From JBKECY01 sp047975025 (GTDB lineage: Bacteria; Bacillota; Clostridia; Lachnospirales; Lachnospiraceae), in contig JBKECY010000052.1 of NCBI GenBank assembly GCA_047975025.1, positions 62,001 to 126,000 on the forward strand: DNA of 64,000 bases, given 5' to 3'. Of this stretch, positions 8,087-17,580 are shown piece by piece; position 1 is the first letter of the stretch; each line of letters starts with the position of its first letter. The position numbers and the translations under genes were made by a program. The notes beneath the pieces are model-generated. The model did no database searches, was not told the origin of the DNA, and saw nothing but the letters and a program-made list of their open reading frames with translations.

Positions 8087-9325
8087 ATGAGAGCCACAGA
8101 GTTACTTGTACCTGCGAGCAGTCTGGAAGTGCTGAAAATTGCAGTCATTTTCGGAGCAGATGCGGTCTATATTGGAGGCGAGGCCTTTGGTCTTCGTGCT
8201 AAAGCCAAGAATTTCACATTAGAGGAAATGCGGGAAGGAATCGCATTTGCACATGAACATCACAAAAAAGTGTATGTGACGGCGAATATTCTGGCGCACA
8301 ATGATGATTTAGACGGAGTCAGAGTCTATTTTGAAGAGCTCAAGGAAATTTCACCCGATGCTTTGATTATTGCAGACCCGGGAATTTTTATGATTGCAAG
8401 GGAGGTTTGCCCGGAGATTGAAATACATATCAGTACGCAGGCGAATAATACAAATGCGGCGACGTTTCTATTTTGGTGGAATCTGGGAGCAAGGCGTGTC
8501 GTGACAGCGCGGGAACTGTCGCTGGAGGAAATCAGAGAAATCCGTACACAAATTCCGGAGGAGATGCAGATCGAGACCTTTATTCATGGGGCAATGTGTA
8601 TCTCATATTCCGGGCGTTGTCTGCTCAGCAATTATTTTACGACGCGTGATGCAAACAGGGGAGCCTGTACGCATCCTTGCCGCTGGAAATATTCGGTCGT
8701 CGAAGAGAAACGGCCGGGAGAATACCTGCCGGTCTACGAAAATGAAAGAGGCACCTATATCTTTAATTCCAAGGACTTATGCATGATCGGGCATATGGAT
8801 GATATCCTGACTTCAGGAATTGACAGCCTTAAGATCGAAGGTCGTATGAAAACGGCTTTGTATGTGGCGACCGTAGCGCGTACCTACCGCAAAGCAATAG
8901 ATGACTTTCATACGAGTGCAAAGCTTTATAAAGAGAATATGCCATGGTACGAGGAGCAGATTTCCAATTGTACGTACAGGCAGTTTACTACCGGATTTTT
9001 TTACGGAAAGACGGATGAAACGACGCAGATTTACGACAGTAACACCTATATGCGTGAGTATGTATACCTGGGGTATGTACAGCAGGTCAGAGAAGATGGC
9101 TGGGTGGAAATCACACAGCGTAACAAATTCTGCGTGGGGGATACTATCGAAATCATGAAGCCGGATGGCTCCAACTGTACAGCACAGGTAGAGGCGATTG
9201 CGGATGTACAGGGAACTCCTATGGAATCGGCACCGCATCCGCAGCAGACCCTGTGGGTCAAGCTGTCGACTGCGGCAGTGTCCTATGATATACTGCGTAT
9301 GCAGGAGCCGCCGAAACAGGCATAA
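8087..9325 (+). CDS. trhP: Peptidase U32 family, tRNA hydroxylation protein TrhP-like
   Basis: A 412-residue U32 family protein. Such proteins (TrhP/YegQ, YrrN-YrrO) act in prephenate-dependent 5-hydroxyuridine formation in tRNA rather than proteolysis. Conserved features include LLVPASSLEVLKIA, GADAVYIGGE, FIHGAMCISYSGRC and GACTHPCRW, whose four cysteines fit an Fe-S cluster. The ATG at 8087 is preferred over the TTG at 8081 because GGGGAGGT ends 8 bases upstream. It follows trmR, as in Bacillus. Confidence 0.88.
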   Translation: MRATELLVPASSLEVLKIAVIFGADAVYIGGEAFGLRAKAKNFTLEEMREGIAFAHEHHKKVYVTANILAHNDDLDGVRVYFEELKEISPDALIIADPGIFMIAREVCPEIEIHISTQANNTNAATFLFWWNLGARRVVTARELSLEEIREIRTQIPEEMQIETFIHGAMCISYSGRCLLSNYFTTRDANRGACTHPCRWKYSVVEEKRPGEYLPVYENERGTYIFNSKDLCMIGHMDDILTSGIDSLKIEGRMKTALYVATVARTYRKAIDDFHTSAKLYKENMPWYEEQISNCTYRQFTTGFFYGKTDETTQIYDSNTYMREYVYLGYVQQVREDGWVEITQRNKFCVGDTIEIMKPDGSNCTAQVEAIADVQGTPMESAPHPQQTLWVKLSTAAVSYDILRMQEPPKQA

Positions 9326-9365
9326 AAAATTTAGAAATACAAGAAAAATATAAGGACAATACCCC

Positions 9366-9394
9366 TTGCCGGGCACGCAGAAATCAAGTATAAT
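9366..9394 (+). promoter_or_regulatory. Probable sigma-A promoter upstream of comM-dprA
   Basis: TTGCCG and a perfect TATAAT are separated by 17 bases in the trhP-comM gap. Confidence 0.55.
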
Positions 9395-9448
9395 GCCAAT
9401 CATCCGGGAGATGGCAGTAGAAGAGATGTGTATCCGGAGGAAGTTCTT

Positions 9449-10978
9449 ATGTATTGTTCTGTCTTATCTGCTTTTATCCAGGGGACGCAGGTCCAGATGA
9501 CAAGGATAGAGGCCGATGTCTGTGACGGTCTGCCCTCATTTTCTGTGGTGGGCGATGTCTCGAACCAAGTCAGGGAAGCACAGGAGCGTGTACGAACCGC
9601 ACTGAAAAATGCTTCCTTTTATTTACCCCCCAAACGAATCACAATTAATCTGTCCCCCGCCGATGTGCGCAAGGAAGGAACCGGTTTTGATCTTGCCATT
9701 GCTGCGGCACTGCTTGCGGCGATGGAGCATATTCCAAGTGCGCTGGTAAGCGGTGCGGTGTTGCTGGGAGAAGTTTCCTTGGACGGAACCCTGCGGCCGG
9801 TGCGAGGTGTGCTGCCCATAGTGCTGCATGCCAAATCCATCGGATGCCGCACTTGTGTGGTCCCCAAAGAGAACGAACAAGAGGCATGTCTGACCGAGGG
9901 CATCCGTATTGTCGGTCTGACCAACATACGGGAGCTGGGCACCGGATTAGCACTCGACGAAGCTTACAGCCGCAGAAGCGTGCCTGAAAACCCGCAGGAG
10001 TTACAGCCGTATGAAGTGGATTTTAGCGACCTATGCGGACAGGAGGCCGCCAAGAGGGCAGCGCTGGTTGCAGTCAGCGGATTTCACAATCTGCTGCTTA
10101 TTGGGCCGCCGGGAGCGGGAAAAAGCATGCTGGCCAAGCGCATTCCTACAATTTTGCCTGATCTGACACTGGATGAACGTATGGAAATTGCAGGAATCCA
10201 GAGCATTGCCGGGACACTCTCGGGACAGTATCCGCTGACACTTAGACGACCGTTTCGGCATCCGCATCATACGATTACGCCGGTCGCGTTGGGGGGAGGC
10301 GGCAGACACCCCAGACCCGGGGAGATTTCACTGGCGCACAGAGGCATCCTGTTTTTAGATGAGATGCCTGAATTTCGCAGAGAAAGTCTGGAGATTCTGC
10401 GTCAGCCCTTAGAAGAAAGGAAGATACAGATCAGCCGGGCGAGAGGCAGCTATGTATTTCCCGCCGATTTTATTTTGATAGCCGCAATGAATGCCTGTCC
10501 CTGCGGCTTTTTCCCGGACTATAACAGATGTGTCTGCCAACCCGGACAGATACACAGATATCTGCACAAAATCAGCCGTCCGCTGCTGGAACGGATTGAT
10601 TTGGCATGTGAGGTAAGTCCCGTTTCTTTTGGGGAAATAACGAAAAAGCACAGAGGGGATTCCTCGCACAAGATGCGTCAATTGGTGGAGCGGGCGCAAG
10701 CACTGCAAAAAGAGCGCTTTAAAGGGACGCAGCTGCGTTTCAATGCAGATATTCCGACCCGGCAGATGGAAGACTATTGTCATATAAGTCCGAAAGCGAA
10801 GCGGCTTTTGGAAACGGTATTCAACACACTTCAAATCAGTGCCAGAGCCTATCACAGGATACTCAAAGTAGCAAGAACAGTGGCAGATCTTGAGGGGGAA
10901 GCCCGAATCGGTGAGGCGCATATTGCTGAAGCGGTTTCTTATAGAATCGAAGGAGGCTTATTTGAAAAAGGAATTTGA
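9449..10978 (+). CDS. comM: YifB/ComM family magnesium-chelatase-like AAA+ ATPase
   Basis: A 509-residue protein with an N-terminal LonC-like domain (about 1-170), an AAA+ core (Walker A IGPPGAGKSMLAKR; Walker B ILFLDEMPEF) and a C-terminal Mg-chelatase-like lid with the cysteine cluster ACPCGFFPDYNRCVC. ComM is a hexameric helicase that helps branch migration during natural transformation. The ATG at 9449 follows GGAGGAAG; an upstream in-frame GTG (9428) would place that site inside the gene. It overlaps dprA by 17 bases. Confidence 0.93.
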   Translation: MYCSVLSAFIQGTQVQMTRIEADVCDGLPSFSVVGDVSNQVREAQERVRTALKNASFYLPPKRITINLSPADVRKEGTGFDLAIAAALLAAMEHIPSALVSGAVLLGEVSLDGTLRPVRGVLPIVLHAKSIGCRTCVVPKENEQEACLTEGIRIVGLTNIRELGTGLALDEAYSRRSVPENPQELQPYEVDFSDLCGQEAAKRAALVAVSGFHNLLLIGPPGAGKSMLAKRIPTILPDLTLDERMEIAGIQSIAGTLSGQYPLTLRRPFRHPHHTITPVALGGGGRHPRPGEISLAHRGILFLDEMPEFRRESLEILRQPLEERKIQISRARGSYVFPADFILIAAMNACPCGFFPDYNRCVCQPGQIHRYLHKISRPLLERIDLACEVSPVSFGEITKKHRGDSSHKMRQLVERAQALQKERFKGTQLRFNADIPTRQMEDYCHISPKAKRLLETVFNTLQISARAYHRILKVARTVADLEGEARIGEAHIAEAVSYRIEGGLFEKGI

Positions 10979-11843
10979 ACAGGGCATCTGGTATATTGAC
11001 AAGGAGGAAGACTTGTATCCCCGCCGTATGCAGTCGTTGCCCGGTATGCCGAAAGGAATCTTTTTCAAAGGCCATCTGCCCAAGGAAACGCTGCCAACGA
11101 TCGCCATCGTCGGGGCCAGAGACTGTTCACCTTACGGACGGGCGAAAGCTTTTTCGTATGCACAGACCTTTAGCGATGCCGGAGTACAAGTTATTAGTGG
11201 TATGGCGTTGGGAGTGGATGGGGAGTCACATCTGGGAGCTTTGCAAGGAGCAACACCGACGTATGCAGTCTTAGGCAACGGCGTGGATATTTGCTACCCT
11301 TCAAGCCATACCGCGCTGTATCACAAGATCTTGCACAGTGGAGGGGTTCTTAGTGAATTTCCGCCGCAGATAAAACCGAGGCCGGCATTTTTCCCGGCGC
11401 GCAACCGTATTATCAGTGCATTGGCAGATGTGGTACTTGTCATTGAAGCGAAGAAACAAAGCGGTTCATTTATTACCGTTGAATTTGCGTTAGAGCAGGG
11501 CAAGACGGTGTATGCACTGCCGGGGAGTGTGGACTCTAAGCGCAGTGAAGGCTGTCACAGGCTGATTGCCCAAGGGGCGGGTATTGCGTTCTCAGCAGAT
11601 ATGATTCTCGAAGAGATGGGGATTTTAAGGGCGGGCAGCACAGTATATGCCACGCAGAGAGAACCCCTGGAGAAACCGCTTCAAAAAATCTATGACAGCA
11701 TTGGATTCGAACCGAAGAGCATTGCACAGATGCTGCTGGAACAAAACGTGACAAGAGATGTGCTGCTTTCCTTGCTTCTTACACTTGAGCTAAAGGGAAG
11801 GATTATTGAAATCAGCAAGAATTATTATGTACGAAAAGAGTAA
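10962..11843 (+). CDS. dprA: DNA-processing protein DprA, short form
   Basis: A Rossmann-fold protein that loads RecA on incoming single-stranded DNA. Conserved elements are AIVGARDCSPYGRA, VISGMALGVDGESHLGAL, PARNRIISALADVVLVIEA and the C-terminal winged-helix segment. The TTG at 10962 is chosen because AGGAGG (10951-10956) lies 5 bases upstream. This gives 293 residues, lacking the N-terminal SAM-like domain of longer DprA proteins. It is coupled to comM. Confidence 0.9.
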   Translation: MKKEFEQGIWYIDKEEDLYPRRMQSLPGMPKGIFFKGHLPKETLPTIAIVGARDCSPYGRAKAFSYAQTFSDAGVQVISGMALGVDGESHLGALQGATPTYAVLGNGVDICYPSSHTALYHKILHSGGVLSEFPPQIKPRPAFFPARNRIISALADVVLVIEAKKQSGSFITVEFALEQGKTVYALPGSVDSKRSEGCHRLIAQGAGIAFSADMILEEMGILRAGSTVYATQREPLEKPLQKIYDSIGFEPKSIAQMLLEQNVTRDVLLSLLLTLELKGRIIEISKNYYVRKE

Positions 11844-11882
11844 GTGAGAATTTTTTTATCGGTAGTATATGCTGCTTTTCAT

Positions 11883-11910
11883 TTGAGTTTTTGGGGAAAT
11901 ATGCTATAAT
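11883..11910 (+). promoter_or_regulatory. Probable sigma-A promoter for the degV gene
   Basis: TTGAGT and TATAAT are separated by 16 bases, 46 bases before the degV start, in the gap after dprA. Confidence 0.55.
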
Positions 11911-11955
11911 CTCTAAAGTGAGAATAAGCAAATTGTAAGACGAGAAAGGACGAGT

Positions 11956-12836
11956 ATGAAGAATTTTATTTTGACCTGCTGTTCAACAGCAGACATGCCA
12001 GCCAGTTTTTTTGAAGAGAAGAACATTCCGTTCACCTGCTTTTATTATAAGCTTGACGATCAGGAATATGTGGATGACCTTGGAAAATCCATGCCCTTTG
12101 AGACTTTTTATGAGAAGATGAAAGCGGGGGCAGCCACCTCCACATCCCAGCCAAATGTGAACCAATATATGGAGCTGTTTGAAAGTGCACTGCAGGAAGG
12201 CCTGGATGTCGTTCATATCTCGTTGTCTTCCGGAATTTCAGGGGCTTTCAACAGTGCGAATATCGCGCGGGCAGAATTGGAGGAAAATTATCCTAATCAA
12301 CAATCACGATTATAGATTCTGTTGGTGCATGTGCCGGCTATGGTCTGCTTGTGACATTGGCAGCGCAGCTGCGTGATGAAGGCAAGACGGCGGCAGAGGC
12401 AGTAGAATGGCTAAATGAAAATAAGACGCGGGTACAGCACTGGTTCTTCCCGGGCGACTTATCTTTTTACTATCGCGGCGGTCGCGTGGCGAAGACACAG
12501 GACACAACACCGGAGAGCGAGCAGGTATATCCTCTGTTAAGTATGACGGATGAAGGAAAGATGACATTCGGGGAAAAATTCACAGGAAAAGAGAACTCGT
12601 TTAAAGGTATGGTTGCCAAGATGCAAGAATGTGCCAAAGATCATGAAAAGTATAGTGGCACCTGCTATATTGCACACTCGAACTGCTATGAGGATGCCCT
12701 GCATCTGCAAAAACTTGTCGAAGAGACCATGACGGAGCAAAAAGGAAAAATCCAGATCAACAGTATCGGTACGACCATTGGTGCCCATACCGGTCCCGGC
12801 ACAGTGGCATTATTCTATTTTGGAGAAAAACGCTGA
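11956..12836 (+). pseudogene. DegV family fatty-acid-binding protein, single-base frameshift
   Basis: Two frames join into one DegV protein of about 293 residues. The first (to the TAG at 12313) holds the opening TCCSTADMP, ATSTSQPN and SLSSGISGAFNSA. The second resumes at about 12300 with ITIIDSVGACAGYGLLV and runs to the typical C-terminus GTTIGAHTGPGTVALFY. One extra A near 12300 would restore a continuous reading (NYPNQTITIIDS). DegV proteins bind fatty acids and, in some Firmicutes, act with FakA kinase. I see no -1 slippery heptamer, so this is a real mutation or a sequencing error. Confidence 0.88.
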
Positions 12837-12861
12837 GTTCATAGTGTTACAGCAGTACCTT

Positions 12862-12887
12862 AAGGCAGTAGAAATACTGCCTTTTTT
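12862..12887 (+). terminator. Intrinsic terminator after degV
   Basis: A 9-bp stem AAGGCAGTA/TACTGCCTT with a GAAA tetraloop is followed by a T run. Confidence 0.85.
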
Positions 12888-12902
12888 GTGTTGTTTCGAA
12901 GC

Positions 12903-13805
12903 TTACATCTGCTTGGTGATGGAGGGGCCTTTTGGTGAATTCTTAGGTGAAAATCCAAACTTTTTCTTGTACATTCTGCAAAAAGTGACAGTGTCCGAAT
13001 ACCCTACCAAAGCGGCAAGCTTTTCATTTGTCAGATCATTTTCAAACAAGATTTCCCGGGCTCTTTCCAGACGGTAATTGATGATATATTCCTGCGGTGA
13101 AGTATTTGTAACCTGCTTGAACAGCCTGGAAAAATAGCTCCGGTCTAAGCCCAGAAGACTGGCAAGCAGAGAAATATTCAAAGAATCATTGTAGTGGCTT
13201 TTGATGTAATTGACTGCCTTGTTGACATAGATATTCGTATATACATTCTCGGAATTGGACAGCATGATGCTTTTAGAGAATCCCTGGTTAAAAAACGACA
13301 GCATCTCATAGATCTTGCTGCAGAGGAACAATTCGTTAATATCTGAAAGTTCAGGCAGATGTGCATGTTCGTTGTCTTTGCCGGAAGCATACAAATTTTT
13401 GTTGATGATAATCGTATTGTCGGATGCCCTTTTATACAGGAAGGAAAACAGATGCTCCCCGATGGGAAAATCCAGGATATCCTGCTGCAGCAGCATATCT
13501 ACTTTCAAGGTGCTTGTAAAACCAATCCATGCATACGTCCAGGGCAGAGCAGCATCTGCAAAATAGGTGGTAATCTCAAAAGGACGAATGATGAACATCT
13601 GTCCCTTCTCTACGGCGAACTGGCCTCTGTCATTTTGTAACGTTCCCTTTCCCTCAATCACATAATGTACAAGAAAGTATTCACGTATGGCGGGGCCAAA
13701 GGCATGTGCACTGTCACATTTTTGGATACCGCAAATAATAGGATTTACATCGGTAAGCTCCAGATTCTCGAGCAATAAATTCAAATGTGTTTCGTTGGAA
13801 TTCAT
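12903..13805 (-). CDS. AraC family transcriptional regulator
   Basis: A 300-residue regulator with an N-terminal cupin-like sugar-sensing domain (about 30-160, including YFLVHYVIEGKGTL) and two C-terminal helix-turn-helix motifs: ISLLASLLGLDRSYFSRLFKQ near residue 212, and the second ending in CRMYKKKFGFSPKN. The start follows AGGAGATAAAAA. It is divergent from the GH4-ABC operon, which it probably controls in response to a galactoside or related sugar. Confidence 0.9.
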   Translation of the reverse strand: MNSNETHLNLLLENLELTDVNPIICGIQKCDSAHAFGPAIREYFLVHYVIEGKGTLQNDRGQFAVEKGQMFIIRPFEITTYFADAALPWTYAWIGFTSTLKVDMLLQQDILDFPIGEHLFSFLYKRASDNTIIINKNLYASGKDNEHAHLPELSDINELFLCSKIYEMLSFFNQGFSKSIMLSNSENVYTNIYVNKAVNYIKSHYNDSLNISLLASLLGLDRSYFSRLFKQVTNTSPQEYIINYRLERAREILFENDLTNEKLAALVGYSDTVTFCRMYKKKFGFSPKNSPKGPSITKQM

Positions 13806-13919
13806 TTTTTATCTCCTGTATCAGTATAGAATTCTCAATAGACATAATCACATTATATCAATACTTAGTCGCATAAAACAATAGTATATAATAAATATTA
13901 TGTATAAAATGTCTATATA

Positions 13920-13931
13920 ATCAAGCTTGAT
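13920..13931. promoter_or_regulatory. 12-bp perfect palindrome in the araC-GH4 intergenic region
   Basis: ATCAAGCTTGAT is self-complementary and lies 48 bases before the GH4 start. It could be an operator half, although AraC proteins normally bind direct repeats. No convincing -35/-10 pair was found here. Confidence 0.25.
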
Positions 13932-13978
13932 AATAAAATTTACATACAATCTGCTAGAGTAGATTGGACGGAGGTAGT

Positions 13979-15301
13979 ATGTTAAAAGTCACTTTTTTAG
14001 GAGCGGGCAGTACAATTTTTGCAAGAAATGTTTTGGGAGATATGCTGGCGACTCCAACACTAGAGAATTTGGAAATAGCACTTTATGACATTAATCAAGA
14101 CCGGCTAAGAGAAAGCGAACAGATCATAGGCGCTATTAATAAAGGGTTTAACAGCAAAGCAGTGATTAGATCTTTTGCCGGTGTTATGAATCGAAAAGAG
14201 GCGCTGCGAAATGCGGATTTTGTCGTCAATGCCATTCAAGTGGGAGGCTACGATCCCTGCACTATAACTGACTTTGAAGTGCCTAAGAAGTATGGTCTGC
14301 GGCAGACAATCGGAGATACACTGGGCATCGGCGGTATTATGCGGGCACTTCGAACTATTCCTGTATTGGAAGACTTTGCAAAGGATATAGAAGAAGTATG
14401 CCCCGAAGCATGGTTTTTAAATTACACGAATCCAATGGGGATGCTGACAGGCTATATGCAAAGATATACGAATGTCAAGACGATTGGCCTGTGCCACAGT
14501 GTCCAGGTAGCGTCACAGGATCTTTTAAAAGATTTGGGAATGGAAGACAAAATTGAGGGGCGAAAAGACCTGATCGCAGGTATAAATCATATGGGGTGGC
14601 TGCTTGAAATCAAAGACCGGGATGGCAACGATCTGTATCCTGAGATCAAGAAGCGCGCACAGGCAAAAAATGCGCAGGAAAAGCACAAAGATATGGTACG
14701 CTATGACTATATTGATAAATTTGGGTATTATTGTACAGAATCCAGTGAGCACAATGCAGAGTACAATATGTTCTATATCAAAGATAAGTACCCGGAGCGT
14801 ATTGAGCACTTCAATATTCCGTTGGATGAATACCCAAGAAGGTGCGTTACCCAGATAGAGGAATGGTCACAGGAATACCAGAAGACAGCGCAGGAAAGCC
14901 AGTTAAAGCATGAACGAAGTCATGAATATGCATCGTACATTGTAGAAGCTATGGTCATGAACCAGCCCATTAAAATCGGAGCCAATGTTGTAAATACCGG
15001 GGGACTAATCTCGAATCTGCCGCAGAATGCCTGCGTTGAGGTTCCCTGCCTCGTGGATGGAACAGGAATCTATCCCTGCAGCGTAGGAGCGCTTCCGTCA
15101 CAGTTGGCGGCAATGAATATGACAAATGTGAATGTACAGTTGTTAACGATTGAAGCAGCCAGGACCAGAAAGCTCGAACATGTCTATCATGCAGCTTACA
15201 TGGATCCGCATACGGCCAGTGAGCTCAGTCTGGAGAAGATACAGCAAATGGTGGATGAGCTGATTGCAAGACATGGGGACTATCTGCCCAGATTCAGCTA
15301 A
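13979..15301 (+). CDS. Glycoside hydrolase family 4, alpha-galactosidase (MelA)-like
   Basis: A 440-residue NAD- and Mn-dependent GH4 enzyme. These cleave glycosides by oxidation at C3, elimination and re-reduction. The NAD-binding loop is FLGAGSTIFARN; NYTNPMGML, the metal ligands in GLCHSVQ (Cys, His) and AGINHMGW are all present, as is GDTLGIGGIMRALRTIP, which is typical of the MelA branch. The ATG at 13979 follows GGAGGT; an earlier TTG is unlikely. It heads an operon with a sugar-binding lipoprotein and a permease, so its substrate is probably imported by them. Confidence 0.9.
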   Translation: MLKVTFLGAGSTIFARNVLGDMLATPTLENLEIALYDINQDRLRESEQIIGAINKGFNSKAVIRSFAGVMNRKEALRNADFVVNAIQVGGYDPCTITDFEVPKKYGLRQTIGDTLGIGGIMRALRTIPVLEDFAKDIEEVCPEAWFLNYTNPMGMLTGYMQRYTNVKTIGLCHSVQVASQDLLKDLGMEDKIEGRKDLIAGINHMGWLLEIKDRDGNDLYPEIKKRAQAKNAQEKHKDMVRYDYIDKFGYYCTESSEHNAEYNMFYIKDKYPERIEHFNIPLDEYPRRCVTQIEEWSQEYQKTAQESQLKHERSHEYASYIVEAMVMNQPIKIGANVVNTGGLISNLPQNACVEVPCLVDGTGIYPCSVGALPSQLAAMNMTNVNVQLLTIEAARTRKLEHVYHAAYMDPHTASELSLEKIQQMVDELIARHGDYLPRFS

Positions 15302-15366
15302 GGCCGACAGACAGGCAAGATGTTATAAATTCTATGAATCTAAAGTAATGGAAGGGGAAATGAAGG

Positions 15367-16665
15367 ATGAAAGTAAGCAGATCGGATCATAAAAAAGTTA
15401 GTAAAAGCAGAAAGTGTATAGCCCTGGGATGTGTATTGCTGCTCCTGTCACTTATGACAATAGGTATGAGTGCTTGTGGCAGTAAGGAAGCATCTTCTGC
15501 CCAGAGCAGTGAAACACTTACCGTAGGCATATGGGATACGGCACAGGAGCCGGGGTTAAAAGAAATCATGGCTGATTTTACAGAAGAAACAGGAGTCAAG
15601 GTAAAGATCGAGGTGACACCTTGGGAGCAGTACTGGACCATGTTAGAGGCGGCAGCTACCGGCGGGGATCTGCCAGACGTCTTCTGGATGCATGCCAATG
15701 AAGTACAAAAATATGCTGAAAGCGGGATGCTGGCAGATGTATCAGAACAGTTAGAGACTTTGGGAGCTGAGAATTTTCCGGAGGGGCTGACAGAACTGTA
15801 CACAAATTCGGATGGTGCGTCCATTGGAATTCCAAAAGATGTAGATACTGTGGCACTCTGGTATAACAAAACACTGTTTGATGAAGCAGGTATTGCGTAT
15901 CCGGATGAGAGCTGGACCTGGGAGACCTTTAGGGAAAATGCGGAGAAATTAACGAACCAGGATGCCGGCAGATATGGATGCTATTTCCGAGCCGACTCGG
16001 GACAGGAAACCTACTTTAACGTAATTTATGATTATGGCGGCTATGTAATCAATGAAGACCGGACGAAGTCGGGGTATGACAATGCGAATACAATAGAAGC
16101 GATGACCTATGTGGAATCTCTAAAAGCATTTATGCCTCCCTATGAAATGATGGCCGACAACAGCAATGAGGCATTGTTCAACAGCGGCAAGGTAGCCATG
16201 GGGCTCTTCGGCTCCTGGATGACCAGAGGACTGCTTGAAAACGAGTATGTCGCTGAAAACTGTGAGATCGCAGTTCTGCCAATGTACGAAGATACGAGGA
16301 AATCTATTTATAACGGGCTGGCATGGTCGGTCAGTGCAAACTCCGCTAATCAGGAAAACGCCAAAGAACTTGTGGCTTATCTGGGAAGCCAAGAAGCGCA
16401 GGAAAAGCAGGCGGATCTGGGCGTAACAATGTCTGCGTATCAGGATACTTCCGAAGGATTTGTAAATCTTGCCCCGGAGAAGAATCTGCAGGCGTATATC
16501 GATATGATGGAAGACGAGGTGATGCTCCCGTATTCGAAGAATGCTACTGTGTGGCTGAACTATACGGCAGAAGAGCTGTCTAAGCAATACGCAGGCGAGC
16601 AGACGATGGCAGATGCGTTGCATAATATTACAGTGTTTATGAACCAGGCTCTGAGCGAAGAATAA
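15367..16665 (+). CDS. Extracellular sugar-binding lipoprotein of a CUT1 ABC transporter
   Basis: A 432-residue family 1 solute-binding protein. A basic N-terminus, a hydrophobic stretch (about 17-36) and the lipobox MSACGS mark a lipoprotein anchored outside the membrane. The mature part has the usual MalE-like opening LTVGIWDTAQEPGLKEIMADF and DLPDVFWMH. It lies 65 bases after the GH4 gene and 34 before the permease. The ligand is probably an oligosaccharide or galactoside, judged only from the GH4 neighbour. Confidence 0.92.
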   Translation: MKVSRSDHKKVSKSRKCIALGCVLLLLSLMTIGMSACGSKEASSAQSSETLTVGIWDTAQEPGLKEIMADFTEETGVKVKIEVTPWEQYWTMLEAAATGGDLPDVFWMHANEVQKYAESGMLADVSEQLETLGAENFPEGLTELYTNSDGASIGIPKDVDTVALWYNKTLFDEAGIAYPDESWTWETFRENAEKLTNQDAGRYGCYFRADSGQETYFNVIYDYGGYVINEDRTKSGYDNANTIEAMTYVESLKAFMPPYEMMADNSNEALFNSGKVAMGLFGSWMTRGLLENEYVAENCEIAVLPMYEDTRKSIYNGLAWSVSANSANQENAKELVAYLGSQEAQEKQADLGVTMSAYQDTSEGFVNLAPEKNLQAYIDMMEDEVMLPYSKNATVWLNYTAEELSKQYAGEQTMADALHNITVFMNQALSEE

Positions 16666-16699
16666 ATAGTAGCAGGTTGTGAGGTATGAGGTAAATAAT

Positions 16700-17509
16700 A
16701 TGAAATTGAAATCTAATAAAAGAGAGTTTTTCTGGGGCTGGCTCATGGTACTTCCGACCGTAGTGGGACTACTTGTTTTGAATATCATCCCTATGATACA
16801 GACAATTTATCAGAGCTTTTTTAAGACCGGAGATTTTGGCAGGGGGAACGTATTTATAGGCTTGAGCAACTATGAAAAGCTGCTGCAGGATCAGGAAGTG
16901 CTGCAGGCTTTACTCAACACGTTCAAATACGCCATTATGGAAGTGCCGATCAGTATTTTTATTTCTCTGCTGCTGGCGGTCATTTTGAACAAGAAAATGC
17001 GGGGGCGCAGTATATACCGGACAATTTTCTTTACACCGATGGTAGCGGCTCCGGCCGCCGTCGCAATGGTTTGGAGATGGCTGTATAATTCGGAATACGG
17101 TCTGTTCAACCAGATTATAAGAAATCTGGGCGGGAATCCGGTACAATGGCTTACCAACCCGAATCTTGCGATTGTCTGTATTGCTGTCATAGGAATCTGG
17201 TCGATTCTTGGCTATAATATGGTATTGTTCCTCTCCGGACTGCAGGAGGTTCCCAAAGACTATTATGAAGCAGCCAGAATCGACGGTGCCAATGAAATCA
17301 CCCAGTTTTTCAGAATCACGCTGCCTCTTATATCGCCGACCATGTTTTTCGTGACAGTGACCAGGACAATTGCTGCACTGCAATGCTTTGATTTAGTCTT
17401 TATGTTAATGGAGAGGGCGAATGCAGCCCTGCCCAAGACGCAGACGATTGTATTTTTGTTCTACAAATACAGTTTCGTCCAGAATAACAAGGGGTATGGC
17501 GCGGCTATT
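16700..17509 (+). pseudogene. CUT1 ABC sugar permease (MalF/UgpA-like), 3' end cut off by an IS element
   Basis: The first 270 residues are a normal binding-protein-dependent permease: several membrane helices, and the EAA loop YYEAARIDGANEITQFFRI that docks on the ATPase. After NNKGYGAAI the reading enters the left end of an IS256-family element and stops 16 codons later, so roughly the last helix is lost. The partner permease (MalG type) that should follow is missing. The start is set at the ATG at 16700; an in-frame ATG lies 21 bases upstream. Confidence 0.85.
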
Positions 17510-17580
17510 GGGGACTATCCCAAAGATTGTATAAACCTTCAAACTGATGTAAGATAATTACAACAGTTTGGAGGTTTTTT

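Noticed and set aside
12290..12315. Programmed -1 frameshift in degV
   Set aside because: No slippery X-XXY-YYZ heptamer and no stimulatory hairpin were found at the junction.
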